From assembly GCA_937912025.1 (NCBI GenBank), contig CALDOZ010000055.1, positions 1 to 54,650 of the forward strand: DNA of 54,650 nucleotides, written 5' to 3'. Below the pieces are notes generated by a model. It searched no databases, was not told the origin of the DNA, and saw only the letters and a list, made by a program, of their open reading frames with translations. The DNA is from an uncultured Clostridia bacterium (GTDB lineage: Bacteria; Bacillota; Clostridia; Christensenellales; Borkfalkiaceae). Of the stretch, positions 13,687 to 22,805 are shown one piece after another (positions within the stretch are counted from its first letter, which is position 1; each line of letters opens with the position of its first letter). Position numbers and translations under genes: made by a program.

Positions 13687-15246
13687 ATGGGTGTAAAAAT
13701 AATTTTTTTAGCGGTGTTTTTTGCTATAACCATTGGTATAGGTATTTATTGCCATAAACATAGTACCAACGTCAACGGTTTCGTGCTTGGCGGTAGAAAC
13801 GTTGGTCCGTGGCTTACGGCGTTTGCTTACGGCACGTCTTACTTCTCGGCGGTAATCTTTGTTGGCTATGCAGGTCAATTTGGTTGGAAGTTCGGTATAG
13901 CGTCTACTTGGATTGGTATTGGTAACGCAGTTATAGGATCTTTACTTGCTTGGGTTATTTTAGGTAGAAGAACAAGACTTATGACTCGCCAACTTAACGC
14001 TTCCACAATGCCTGAATATTTTGAAAAACGTTTTGACAGTAAGGCTATGAAACTTATCGCTTCGGTTATAATTTTCATTTTCCTTATTCCTTATACGGCG
14101 TCGCTTTATAACGGTTTATCACGCTTATTTGAAATGGCGTTTGATATCGATTACAGCACTTGCATTATAATAATGGCTATTTTAACTTGTATTTACGTTG
14201 TTGCAGGTGGTTATATGGCTACCGCTATTAACGACTTTATTCAAGGTATTATAATGCTTGTTGGTATTGTTGTTGTAATTGTTGCAGTATTAAACGTACA
14301 TGGCGGTTTTGCCCAAGCGTTTAATAGTCTTGCAAGCGTTCAAGACCCTACCGTTTCAACAACTCCTGGGGTTTTCGCTTCAATTTTCGGCCCTGACCCA
14401 CTCGGTCTTTTGGGCGTTGTTATTTTAACGTCGCTTGGAACGTGGGGACTTCCTCAAATGGTTACTAAATTTTACGCCGTTAAAAGCGAAAGCGATATTA
14501 AAAAAGGAACTATTATTTCTACAATTTTTGCCGTTGTTGTTGCCGGTGGTTGTTATTTCCTTGGCGGTTTTGGTAGACTTTTACCGTCGTCAGTCGTTAC
14601 GGAAGGAGGGTTTGATGCTATTATTCCTACCTTGTTATCTCCACTTAGCGACGCTATTATAGCGTTAGTTATCATTTTAGTTTTGTCGGCGTCTATATCA
14701 ACTCTTTCATCGCTTGTTTTAACTTCAAGTTCAACTCTCGTTTTAGACCTTATTAAAGGCGTTTCTAAAAAAGAAATGGATAATAAAAAATCATTACTTT
14801 TAATAAGAATTTTCGTTGCAGTATTTATTATTATTTCAGTTGTTATCGCTATTTTCCAATACAATTCTCAAGACGCGTTTATCGCTCAGTTTATGGGAAT
14901 TTCTTGGGGTGCTCTTGCAGGCGCGTTCCTCGCTCCTATGATTTACGGTTTATACTCTAAAAAAGTTACTAAAACGGCGGTATTTGTAAACTTCGCGGTA
15001 GCAATTAGTATAATGGTTGGAAATATATTATTTAAACAACATTTACCAGCATTTTTACAATCGCCTATTAACTGCGGTGCAATGGCTATGCTTTTAGGCT
15101 TAGTAATCGTACCAGTAGTTAGCGCGTTTACTAAAAAACCAAATACTGAAGTGGTTGAAAATTCGTTTGCTTGTTATGAAAAGACGGTGCAAGTAAAAGC
15201 ATCGCAAGTATTAATTCACGACGATGAAACTGAAGTTGTAAAATAA
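13687..15246 (+). CDS. Sodium:solute symporter (SSS family)
   Basis: 519 residues from ATG 13687; GGAGG at 13677-13681 is its SD, so the in-frame TTG at 13675 that overlaps the SD is not the start. About 13 membrane helices are visible, with SSS-family features: VLGGRNVGPWLTAFAYGTSYFSA (helix 1-2 region) and the GGYMATAINDFIQGIIM signature (about 182-198). Transporters of this family use the sodium gradient to take up sugars, amino acids or organic acids. Divergent pairing with the aryl acid/indolepyruvate operon suggests that it imports an aromatic acid or a related amine acid (inference). A terminator follows. Confidence 0.88.
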   Translation: MGVKIIFLAVFFAITIGIGIYCHKHSTNVNGFVLGGRNVGPWLTAFAYGTSYFSAVIFVGYAGQFGWKFGIASTWIGIGNAVIGSLLAWVILGRRTRLMTRQLNASTMPEYFEKRFDSKAMKLIASVIIFIFLIPYTASLYNGLSRLFEMAFDIDYSTCIIIMAILTCIYVVAGGYMATAINDFIQGIIMLVGIVVVIVAVLNVHGGFAQAFNSLASVQDPTVSTTPGVFASIFGPDPLGLLGVVILTSLGTWGLPQMVTKFYAVKSESDIKKGTIISTIFAVVVAGGCYFLGGFGRLLPSSVVTEGGFDAIIPTLLSPLSDAIIALVIILVLSASISTLSSLVLTSSSTLVLDLIKGVSKKEMDNKKSLLLIRIFVAVFIIISVVIAIFQYNSQDAFIAQFMGISWGALAGAFLAPMIYGLYSKKVTKTAVFVNFAVAISIMVGNILFKQHLPAFLQSPINCGAMAMLLGLVIVPVVSAFTKKPNTEVVENSFACYEKTVQVKASQVLIHDDETEVVK

Positions 15247-15266
15247 TTTTTATACGTCTAAATACT

Positions 15267-15298
15267 AAAAATCCCCGAGAAAACTCGGGGATTTTTAA
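15267..15298 (+). terminator. Rho-independent terminator after the symporter
   Basis: A 13-bp perfect stem (15267-15279 with 15284-15296), AAAA loop, then T-rich end. Confidence 0.85.
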
Positions 15299-15329
15299 TA
15301 AATTAATGTATAGATTTTTAGTAGAATTT

Positions 15330-15542
15330 TTATGAGATTTTTATTCTAACGAAACAACCTCTTTCAAAATACGGATTTCCAGGCGCTACTATTTGCGGAA
15401 TTTTAGCGTCTATCTCATATTCAAAAACGACTTGCCCAGTTTGTTTTAATTTGTACGCTTTTATTTTATCAAAATCATTTTCAAGTAAAAATTCTTCTTT
15501 TTCTTAACTATAAAAGTTATTTGATTTAACTTTTCGTAACAT
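15330..15542 (-). pseudogene. Small unknown reading frame interrupted by an in-frame stop
   Basis: From ATG at 15542 the minus strand reads 12 codons, a TAA, then 57 more codons in the same frame to a TAA at 15330. The second part looks coding (EYEIDAKIPQIVAPGNPYFERG; balanced codons like the neighbours). It follows the PAP2 gene by five bases. I do not recognise a family. It may be the remnant of a short protein of about 70 residues, or its real start may lie elsewhere. There is no usable in-frame start after the internal stop before mid-gene. Confidence 0.4.
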
Positions 15543-15547
15543 ATTAA

Positions 15548-16213
15548 TTAGTCCTCAACGTCCTTTTTTATAGGTTTTATAAACAAATTAGTTATGCTAA
15601 AATTAAGTATAAAATCAAACGCTTTTTTATCTCTATACTTGTTTAAAAGGTAGTAAATAAGTTTGGTAATAAAATACGCTACTACACCTGAAATAATGCC
15701 GACTAAAATAGCAAAAATAACGTCGGTAGGATAATGAGCCATAAGATAACATCTTGATATAGCCATAATAATTACGCCAAAATAGCCAACGTAACTCCAT
15801 TTTTTATTACATAATATAAACATCGCCGTCATTGCAGACGCTATCGCCGTAACGTGACCTGACGGAAAAGAATACCCGTCTTCATACGGGCGACCAACAG
15901 TAGTCCACCACTCGTTATAAGTTGACGAATTTTCAAAAGGGCGAAGCCTACAAACAACGTCTTTCAAAATAAAATTGGTGATTATTGCGCCAACGCAAAC
16001 GCTACCAAACATACATATACCCAATTTGCGCGTGTTTTTAAAAAGCATTAGAATAATTGCCGACGCAAAAAAGATAATGCCCTTTTCTCCAAGAAAAGTA
16101 ATAATTTTAAATAGCGGTGTAAAAAAATCTCCACCAGCAAGCGCTAAGTTATGTAGCCAATTTAAAATTGCCCCGTCAAAACTTTTGAATGTAACGTCAA
16201 GCCAATTAGCCAT
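15548..16213 (-). CDS. PAP2-superfamily membrane phosphatase
   Basis: 221 residues with about six membrane helices. All three catalytic motifs of the PAP2 family are present: KDVVCRLRP (KX6RP), PSGH, and SRCYLMAHYPTD (SRX5HX3D). Such enzymes remove phosphate from lipid phosphates, for example undecaprenyl pyrophosphate in envelope recycling or phosphatidic acid; which one is not decidable here. It follows the DUF4127 gene by 19 bases and likely shares its transcript. The C-terminus is a short charged tail. Confidence 0.88.
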   Translation of the reverse strand: MANWLDVTFKSFDGAILNWLHNLALAGGDFFTPLFKIITFLGEKGIIFFASAIILMLFKNTRKLGICMFGSVCVGAIITNFILKDVVCRLRPFENSSTYNEWWTTVGRPYEDGYSFPSGHVTAIASAMTAMFILCNKKWSYVGYFGVIIMAISRCYLMAHYPTDVIFAILVGIISGVVAYFITKLIYYLLNKYRDKKAFDFILNFSITNLFIKPIKKDVED

Positions 16214-16232
16214 AAATACTCCTTAATTATAA

Positions 16233-17747
16233 TTAATCTTCTACAATTAGTTTAACGTCCACTTCAAACATTCTACGCCAAGGCATTTGCACTTTAACTT
16301 CTTTTACAAGTTTAGAAATTGTTGGATAGTTTTGTTTCATATACCCGTCAATACATTCTTTTACGGCGGTTGCTACTTTGCCGTTCTTGCCGTCGGCGTG
16401 GTGATAATCGCAATTTAACGATTTTAAAACGTTATTAGTAACGTACTGCCTTGCATAAGCCATGTAGCCAACGTCTTCATAGTAGCGATGCAATAAGAAA
16501 TTTATATTTCCTTTTTCATCTTTACCAGCCATATATAAAATTGCTTGACAAAGCGCCGTTCCTAACGTGTTAGAAGACGTATTCCAACCAGCGTAAGCGT
16601 GAATTTTAAGCAATAAATCTTGGCTATACATAAGTTTTATAAGTTCTTCGTCGCCTCTATTTAAAATTGCAACGTCGCCAAGAGTTACTATTTTATTAAG
16701 ACTTAAAGCGTACTCTATATAATTTACAAACTCAGCTAAATTCCTTTCAATATCGTAAGCGGTAACGTATCCTGAATGCGTTTTATCGTCGTACATATTA
16801 GAGCCAACGTTAACAGCAAGGAGCATATCCGCTTCGGGTAAAGAATAAACTTGAACGCCACCAATTGACAATATATGGTATTTAATAGTTTCGTCAATTA
16901 TTCTATCTTCAACGCGTGGAATAGTATATCCGCCTTTTGACGACGAATAATGAACGTAAATTTTAGGTTTTACACCGCTAATTTCATTAATTGCGCGAGC
17001 AAGTAAGGTAAGACCCGTATCGTCAGCAGAAGGATACATCGCCGTCTTTTTATGAAGAGTATTTTGTTTAAGAAATTCTCTTACAACTATTTGATCCATT
17101 GCCGTAAAACCGTACACCGAAGCATCGTCTTGCGGAATTATAAAATAATCGGTGATGCCGTCGGTTATAAGTTTTAAGTTATGCATTAAAACTTCGCGGT
17201 TAACGTTTCTTCTGTTTACAAAGTCATTAAGATATTCAGGTTTTATCGCCTTTTTAACCCTTTCAAAATCTACCGCGTCTTCTTCAGTTAAACGGTTAAG
17301 GCTTTCAAGGTGCGAATACTTGCCGTATAAATGAAGTTCCGCCCCGCACTCTCCGTAATAATCGGGCTCTTCATCTGCTGAAGTATACGAAGGACATCTC
17401 ATAATAAGTTGGAAAGCGTAAATTTTAACAGACGGGTTAATTTGTTTAATTTCTCTTATAACGTCAGCCCTTTTATTTAAAGTTTCTACGTCTTCGTGGT
17501 GAAGTCTTGACGGAACGATACCACCGTAAATTAACGTATCTAAAGATAAAATAATGGCGTGCGCGTCTTTACCGTTTTGATAAAGCCACGATGCAATTTG
17601 GTCAACTTTTCCCGCTACTTTTTTATCGCCCATTATATCTTTTGGTGGCAATACAAGTTGAATATCCGTTTTTGGCATCATAGAAGGATAATCAAAATTG
17701 CAAGGGCGTTCGTCAAGCGGAAGCATTACTATTTTCTTACTAAGCAT
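16233..17747 (-). CDS. DUF4127 family protein
   Basis: 504 residues. The N-terminus MLSKKIVMLPLDERPCNFDYP and the following LSLDTLIYGGIVPSRLHHE are the typical opening of DUF4127, a family of about 500 residues in Firmicutes and related bacteria with no established biochemical role that I can state. Sequence shows no signal peptide and no membrane helix. It is 9 bases after the AGE epimerase gene and 19 before the PAP2 gene; a link to sugar or glycan handling is only suggested by these neighbours. Confidence 0.8.
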   Translation of the reverse strand: MLSKKIVMLPLDERPCNFDYPSMMPKTDIQLVLPPKDIMGDKKVAGKVDQIASWLYQNGKDAHAIILSLDTLIYGGIVPSRLHHEDVETLNKRADVIREIKQINPSVKIYAFQLIMRCPSYTSADEEPDYYGECGAELHLYGKYSHLESLNRLTEEDAVDFERVKKAIKPEYLNDFVNRRNVNREVLMHNLKLITDGITDYFIIPQDDASVYGFTAMDQIVVREFLKQNTLHKKTAMYPSADDTGLTLLARAINEISGVKPKIYVHYSSSKGGYTIPRVEDRIIDETIKYHILSIGGVQVYSLPEADMLLAVNVGSNMYDDKTHSGYVTAYDIERNLAEFVNYIEYALSLNKIVTLGDVAILNRGDEELIKLMYSQDLLLKIHAYAGWNTSSNTLGTALCQAILYMAGKDEKGNINFLLHRYYEDVGYMAYARQYVTNNVLKSLNCDYHHADGKNGKVATAVKECIDGYMKQNYPTISKLVKEVKVQMPWRRMFEVDVKLIVED

Positions 17748-17756
17748 AATTTCTCC

Positions 17757-18920
17757 TTATAAATCAACATAACTATCAATACAACCTTTTTCGTCTAAAA
17801 TAGACATTATAATATAAAGTCTTGGAACGTGGAAAGGACCTTTAAAAATATTACCTTTAAGTGTTGTTGAAACGCTATTGTCGTAATGAAGATAACCGTA
17901 CCATTCACCGTCTTGACCGTCAACAAAATACTTTTTGCAATATTCTACTAAGTCGTTATAAATTTTATTGTACTTTTCATCTTTAAATAATAAGTAAGCA
18001 AGTCGCGTTGCAATAAGCGTTTCGCATTGTGGCCACCACAACTTCATATCCCATTCAAGTTGAACGGGTGGTTTTCCGCTAATATCGGTAAACGCTATTA
18101 TACCGCCGTGCTTTTTATCCCAACCGAGCGGATAAGTTATATCGATAATTTTTCTACCAATATCTATTGCTTTTTGATTTTTCGTTATTATTCCTTCAAG
18201 CATAATAAACCAAGCGGCTTCCATACTATGACCTGGGTTTACAACTCTGCCGTTTGGAGTGTTAGAAAATTTACCGTCTACCGTTACGCTTTCTAATAAA
18301 GCGTTTTGTGTTAAAAAACCACCGCTGATAATTTCGTCTAAGCAATTTTTAGCAATATCGTTATAATAATTATAATTTTCAATATCAATACTACGCATAG
18401 TTTGAGTTGTTGAAAGCATAATCATTACGGGAGAAAGCGCTTTAGTGTTTACGTTGTTTACGTTAAATTTAGGTTGATTTTTTCTTTTACCAGTAAAACA
18501 TTCGTAAGCAACTTGATAATACTTGCGCGCGTCTTCTAACGCGTTTTTATCTCCGCTCGCTTTATAGTACTCTGCACATCCAATAGCGGCAAAAGTTTCT
18601 GAAAAATAATATCTTCTTTTTTGAATTTCTTTGCCGTCAGCGGTAACGGTAAAATACATTCTACCGTCACTATCTACGCATTTGCTTATAAAATCGTAAA
18701 TATTTTTTGCTACCTTTAAATATTCTGGGTTTTTATCAATAACGTTGTACGTTTTAGAAAAACTCCATAACGCGCGACCTTGAAACCACACGCTTTTATC
18801 ATAACCGTAAATTTCGCCTTGTTTATCAAGACAAGTATAAATACCGCCGTTTTCGTAATCGATTGCATTATTAAGCCAAAACGGCATTATATCGTTAAGC
18901 AACGTATACTTGTAGTTCAT
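17757..18920 (-). CDS. AGE-family epimerase/isomerase (N-acylglucosamine 2-epimerase-like)
   Basis: 387 residues, the usual length for the (alpha/alpha)6-barrel AGE family. Recognisable pieces are DKSVWFQGRALWSFS (about 41-55), the RYYFSETFAAIGCAEYY region (about 103-119), a Pro-Gly-His segment NPGHSMEAAWF and the late WWPQCETLIA. Members epimerise N-acetylglucosamine/N-acetylmannosamine or isomerise mannose/fructose or cellobiose. The substrate is not clear. First gene of a likely three-gene unit with DUF4127 and PAP2 genes. Confidence 0.85.
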   Translation of the reverse strand: MNYKYTLLNDIMPFWLNNAIDYENGGIYTCLDKQGEIYGYDKSVWFQGRALWSFSKTYNVIDKNPEYLKVAKNIYDFISKCVDSDGRMYFTVTADGKEIQKRRYYFSETFAAIGCAEYYKASGDKNALEDARKYYQVAYECFTGKRKNQPKFNVNNVNTKALSPVMIMLSTTQTMRSIDIENYNYYNDIAKNCLDEIISGGFLTQNALLESVTVDGKFSNTPNGRVVNPGHSMEAAWFIMLEGIITKNQKAIDIGRKIIDITYPLGWDKKHGGIIAFTDISGKPPVQLEWDMKLWWPQCETLIATRLAYLLFKDEKYNKIYNDLVEYCKKYFVDGQDGEWYGYLHYDNSVSTTLKGNIFKGPFHVPRLYIIMSILDEKGCIDSYVDL

Positions 18921-19007
18921 ATTTTATCTCCTAATTAATTTTTATATTATTATACAACATATTCAATATAAAATCTATATTAAACAATAAAAACTTTTAA
19001 CAAATTT

Positions 19008-19055
19008 AAACTCCACTAAGCGTTGCTTTTCACAAAACGTGGTGGAGTTTTATTA
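19008..19055. terminator. Hairpin terminator between the MscL unit and the epimerase unit
   Basis: AAACTCCAC (19008-19016) pairs with GTGGAGTTT (19042-19050), with further pairing inside, then a T-rich run. On the minus strand it ends the mscL/hypothetical transcript. Confidence 0.6.
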
Positions 19056-19062
19056 TTTATTT

Positions 19063-19632
19063 TTAAAATGAAAAGGGATTGTGTTTTTTATCCGTTTGCT
19101 CGTACACTTGACGGGCAAACCATATAATTCGCGCCGTTACGCTTAGTAAAAACGCTGTACTATTTTCTATTTGGTCTACAATGTCAAGCACGCTAAACGC
19201 TATCTCCATTAAACTTTCGCCGTCTACTGTTATTTGGTATTGCTCGGCATCACTTTTAGCGTATTCTACATAGTTTTTAACGGCTTTTTCGCGGGAATTT
19301 TCGCTTATATTATCAGTTAAACTTTTAAACGAAAATACATATTGAAGATATAAGTTTTTAAACTCTTTTATCTCTTTACTACTAAGTTTAGACGCACTAA
19401 AAATATCCTTATTAAAAGATAACACGTTGCCGTCGTAAATCGTTTTTGATAAAACGTTTACGCTATCGGCGTCTTTGGGCGCTCTACGCTCTAAAACGTA
19501 ACAAGTACGGTAAACTTCGTCAATAACGGCGTCTTTTAAATTATTTTCGTTTTTAACGTATACGGGCGCGCACACAAAACTTTCGTATACGGCAAAAAGT
19601 CCGTCAACACCTTTTACTATTTTAATATTCAT
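19063..19632 (-). CDS. Hypothetical protein cotranscribed with mscL
   Basis: 189 residues, no recognised family. No signal peptide or clear membrane helix; the C-terminal third has a helical hydrophobic segment (MEIAFSVLDIVDQIENSTAF). The start codon shares one base with the mscL stop (TAATG), so translation is coupled. Codon use is like the neighbours. A role connected to osmotic protection could only be guessed from the overlap. Confidence 0.65.
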   Translation of the reverse strand: MNIKIVKGVDGLFAVYESFVCAPVYVKNENNLKDAVIDEVYRTCYVLERRAPKDADSVNVLSKTIYDGNVLSFNKDIFSASKLSSKEIKEFKNLYLQYVFSFKSLTDNISENSREKAVKNYVEYAKSDAEQYQITVDGESLMEIAFSVLDIVDQIENSTAFLLSVTARIIWFARQVYEQTDKKHNPFSF

Positions 19633-20213
19633 TATTCACTTTTAACTTCTTTATCTTTTTTAACTTCGGCTAAAATTTCGGTAAGAAGTTTTTCAGTTAA
19701 AGTAAGTTCAGGCTCTTTTGGTGGCTCAGGCTTAACTTCAACTTTCTTTTTAGGCGCTAAGTCAGGATTTTTCTTAGCGTAACGTTTAAGCCATTTTTCT
19801 TCAAAATCGTTAAGTTCTTCGTTATTATCAAATTTCTTTTGAACGATTTCACATAAGTTTGCGTTAATGTCAAGAGTTTTCTTAACCCTTGCAATTACTC
19901 TAATTAGAATAAATAAGAAAAGCGCTATAATCAAAAAGTTCAAAACTGCTTGAATTAGGTCGCCATAGCGCCATAAAACTGCTGGCGTGACAGTTTCTAC
20001 CCCGTCAACTATTTCTACAACTTCTTCTTTCAATACCACGAACTCACTAGATAAATCAACCTTAAATAAAAGGTTTACAAGTGGCATTATAATACCTTGA
20101 GTAAACGTTGTTGAAATAGTTGTAAACGATGCACCGATTATTGTTGCAACTGCTAAATCAAGTACGTTGCCTTTTGTTATGAATTTTTTAAATTCTTGCC
20201 AAAAATTTTTCAT
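19632..20213 (-). CDS. mscL: Large-conductance mechanosensitive channel
   Basis: 193 residues, clearly MscL: the amphipathic N-terminus and TM1 (FKKFITKGNVLDLAVATIIGASFTTI), a periplasmic loop and TM2 (AVLNFLIIALFLFILIRVI, about 89-107). The channel opens under membrane tension to release solutes in hypo-osmotic shock. Typical MscL proteins are about 130-150 residues; this one has a longer, charged, Lys/Glu/Pro-rich cytoplasmic tail (about 120-193). It overlaps the next gene by one base. Confidence 0.93.
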   Translation of the reverse strand: MKNFWQEFKKFITKGNVLDLAVATIIGASFTTISTTFTQGIIMPLVNLLFKVDLSSEFVVLKEEVVEIVDGVETVTPAVLWRYGDLIQAVLNFLIIALFLFILIRVIARVKKTLDINANLCEIVQKKFDNNEELNDFEEKWLKRYAKKNPDLAPKKKVEVKPEPPKEPELTLTEKLLTEILAEVKKDKEVKSE

Positions 20214-20240
20214 AATTTACTCCTTTTACCGCTAATGCGG

Positions 20241-20891
20241 TTAAATTTTTTCTATTGCGTTTAAAAGTTCGCTTGCGGTATTAACGAAATTTTTACCGCC
20301 CACGCTTTCAATTTGAAGTTTACTTCTGTATCCCCACAATACCGATATGCAATCAATACCAGCGTTTATTGCCGTTTGAACGTCCACTTCGCTATCGCCA
20401 ACGTATACAGCGTCTATTTTATCAACGCCCAACGCATTAAGACAATACTCAATACACTCTTTATTAGGTTTGGTTGGATACAGCAATGGGTTAGCGCCCG
20501 CAACGTAAGAAAAGTCGTACTCTTTAAGTTTTTGAGCGTATATTTCTTTGACGGCAACGTCTGGTTTATTAGACACGATTGCAAGTTTTACACCCATACT
20601 TTTTAAAGTTTTTAACACGCTACTAAGCCCATCGTATAAAACCGTCAAGGCGTTATCGCTACTTTGCATAACTATGGTAAGTTCGGCAAATAACTTCTCT
20701 AACTTTTCACCACTTTCACCCGATGCATTTTTGATTAAATTTTTAGCGCCGTACCCCACTAATTTTTGAGTTTCTTCAATGCTAACCGCGCTATAGCCGT
20801 GTTTTGTTAAAACGTAATTTAAACTTTTAGCAATATCTTCAAGGGTATAAAGTAACGTTCCGTCAAGGTCGAAAATAACTAATTTTTTCAT
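20241..20891 (-). CDS. HAD-superfamily phosphatase, phosphoglycolate phosphatase-like
   Basis: 216 residues with HAD motif I VIFDLDGTLLYT (Asp8/Asp10), motif II VSNKP, motif III lysine region YPTKPNKE, and motif IV VGDSEVDVQTA. The alpha-helical cap after motif I fits subclass I (Gph/PGP type). It dephosphorylates small phosphomonoesters in the cytoplasm, for example 2-phosphoglycolate; substrate not provable from sequence. 27 bases separate it from mscL downstream, so they may share a transcript. Confidence 0.85.
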   Translation of the reverse strand: MKKLVIFDLDGTLLYTLEDIAKSLNYVLTKHGYSAVSIEETQKLVGYGAKNLIKNASGESGEKLEKLFAELTIVMQSSDNALTVLYDGLSSVLKTLKSMGVKLAIVSNKPDVAVKEIYAQKLKEYDFSYVAGANPLLYPTKPNKECIEYCLNALGVDKIDAVYVGDSEVDVQTAINAGIDCISVLWGYRSKLQIESVGGKNFVNTASELLNAIEKI

Positions 20892-20956
20892 AATATTTTA
20901 TTTTGTTGAAGGCAACTTATCATATCCGCGTTCAACCGAATATACTCGCCTTTAAC

Positions 20957-22639
20957 TTACATTTTTTCTGGGGTTTTAATACCTAAAAGCGATAACGCGT
21001 TTTTAATAACCGTTTGAGTTGCTTTAGTTAAAGTTAAACGGAAGTTTTTAACGTTATCTTCTTCGCCTAAAATTTTACAATCAAAATAGAATTTATTAAA
21101 ACACGAAGCAACGTCTACGGCGTAACGAGTTATAAAACTCGGTTCGTATTTTTCACTTGCCGAAATTACTATTTGTGGGAATTTATCAAGCATAGAAACA
21201 AGGTCGTATTCTTGCGGTAATAAATTATCGTAAACGTAATTTCCTATTTTTCCTGCTTTGTTTAATAAACTGCAACAGCGCGCGTAAGTGTATTGAACGT
21301 AAGGACCTGTTTCACCATCGAAATTAAGCACTTTATCATAAGAAAATACTATATCTTTAATACGGCTATTCATAAGCGCGCCGAAAATTACAGCGCCCGT
21401 TCCTACCGCTTTTGCAACTTCTTCTTTGTCTTCAAGGTCAGGGTTTTTATCGTTGATAATTTTATACGCCTTTTCGTTACATTTATTTATAACGTCTTCT
21501 AAAAATACCACGTTACCTTTACGGGTAGACATTGTTCCTTCTTCAAGCGACACCATACCAAAAGCAACGTGAACCATATCTTTAGCCCAAGGCTTATCCA
21601 TAAGTTCTAACACTTTGAAAAATTGTTTAAAGTGAAGGTTTTGTTGGTATGCTACAACGTACAAACACTTATAAAAATCGTAAGTGTTTTTACGGTAAAT
21701 AGCCGCCGCCAAATCACGCGTAGCGTATAATGACGCCCCGTCAGAGCGGAGTATAAGACACGGTGGCATGCCGTGCTGTTCAAGGTCGACTATTTTAGCC
21801 CCGTCGCTTTCAACGAGCAAGTTTTTGCTTTGAAGTTCGTCGATAACAACGTCCATTTTATCGTTATAAAAACTTTCGCCGTTATAACTATCAAAATGAA
21901 TATCAAGTTCGTTGTAAACCTTTTCAACGTCTTTTAAGGTAAGTTCTTTAAACCATTTGAAAAGTTCAACGCATTCACTATCGCCTTGCTCGATTTTTTT
22001 AAAGTAGTTACGCGCCTCGTCATCCATTGCAGGATTATTTTCACTTTCTTCGTGATACTTAACGTATAAACGCATAAGTTCTTTAATTCTACCTTTTTCA
22101 ACTTCTTCACGCGCGCCCCAATGTTTGTAAGCGTAAATGAGTTTGCCAAACTGAGTTCCGTAATCGCCAAGGTGATTGATACCTATGGTGTTATAACCTA
22201 AAAATTTGTAAATTCTATATAACGCACCACCTATAACGGTAGTAGATAAATGGCCGATATGGAAAGGTTTTGCTATATTGATTGAAGAATAGTCTATACA
22301 CACCGTTTTGCTATTGCCTATATTAGACGCACCGTAATTACTACCTTCGCTTAAAATTTTATTAAGAGTATTTTTAACCATAGCAGTTCTGTTAACGGTA
22401 AAATTAAGATATCCGTTAACGGCAACTACTTTAGAAATATGCTCGTCCGTTTGGAAGGTTTTTGCAAGTTCTTCGGCAATCATTACGGGAGATTTACGCA
22501 TAATTTTAGCAAATCTAAAACAAGGTAAAGCATAGTCGCCAAGAGTATTATCCGGCGGAGTTACTATTAACGCCGAAAGTTCTTGGGTTGAAATACCGTC
22601 TATATTAAGTTTTGATGCAATATGATTTTTATAGTCCAT
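20957..22639 (-). CDS. argS: Arginyl-tRNA synthetase
   Basis: 560 residues, class I synthetase. It has the N-terminal ArgRS-specific domain, the signature SSINIAKPFHIGHLS containing HIGH (about 112-126), the MSTRKGNVV loop in the KMSKS position, and a C-terminal anticodon-binding domain of DALR type (YTYARCCSLL onward). It charges tRNA-Arg in an ATP-dependent reaction. Transcribed alone from a promoter at 22664-22692 on the minus strand. Confidence 0.95.
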   Translation of the reverse strand: MDYKNHIASKLNIDGISTQELSALIVTPPDNTLGDYALPCFRFAKIMRKSPVMIAEELAKTFQTDEHISKVVAVNGYLNFTVNRTAMVKNTLNKILSEGSNYGASNIGNSKTVCIDYSSINIAKPFHIGHLSTTVIGGALYRIYKFLGYNTIGINHLGDYGTQFGKLIYAYKHWGAREEVEKGRIKELMRLYVKYHEESENNPAMDDEARNYFKKIEQGDSECVELFKWFKELTLKDVEKVYNELDIHFDSYNGESFYNDKMDVVIDELQSKNLLVESDGAKIVDLEQHGMPPCLILRSDGASLYATRDLAAAIYRKNTYDFYKCLYVVAYQQNLHFKQFFKVLELMDKPWAKDMVHVAFGMVSLEEGTMSTRKGNVVFLEDVINKCNEKAYKIINDKNPDLEDKEEVAKAVGTGAVIFGALMNSRIKDIVFSYDKVLNFDGETGPYVQYTYARCCSLLNKAGKIGNYVYDNLLPQEYDLVSMLDKFPQIVISASEKYEPSFITRYAVDVASCFNKFYFDCKILGEEDNVKNFRLTLTKATQTVIKNALSLLGIKTPEKM

Positions 22640-22663
22640 AATAAATTCCTCTTTATAGCCTAA

Positions 22664-22692
22664 ATTTTATCACATTTTAACTTTTACTGCAA
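22664..22692 (-). promoter_or_regulatory. Promoter of argS
   Basis: On the minus strand: TTGCAG (22692-22687), 17-base spacer, TAAAAT (22669-22664), 25 bases ahead of the start codon. Confidence 0.55.
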
Positions 22693-22720
22693 TAAATTTG
22701 AGTTAATACCCGTAAAAAGT

Positions 22721-22749
22721 TTGAATAAAATTCAAAAATAGTATATAAT
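22721..22749 (+). promoter_or_regulatory. Promoter of ychF
   Basis: TTGAAT (22721-22726), 17-base spacer, TATAAT (22744-22749), divergent from the argS promoter about 30 bases away. The ychF ATG is 57 bases downstream. Confidence 0.65.
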
Positions 22750-22805
22750 GTTTATTAATTTGATTAACACAATTTAAATAATACGATTTTTAAAGGGAAT
22801 ATTAT

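Noticed and set aside
15330..15542. In-frame stop as programmed recoding
   Set aside because: The stop is TAA, which is not a selenocysteine or pyrrolysine codon, and no supporting structure or homologue is visible.
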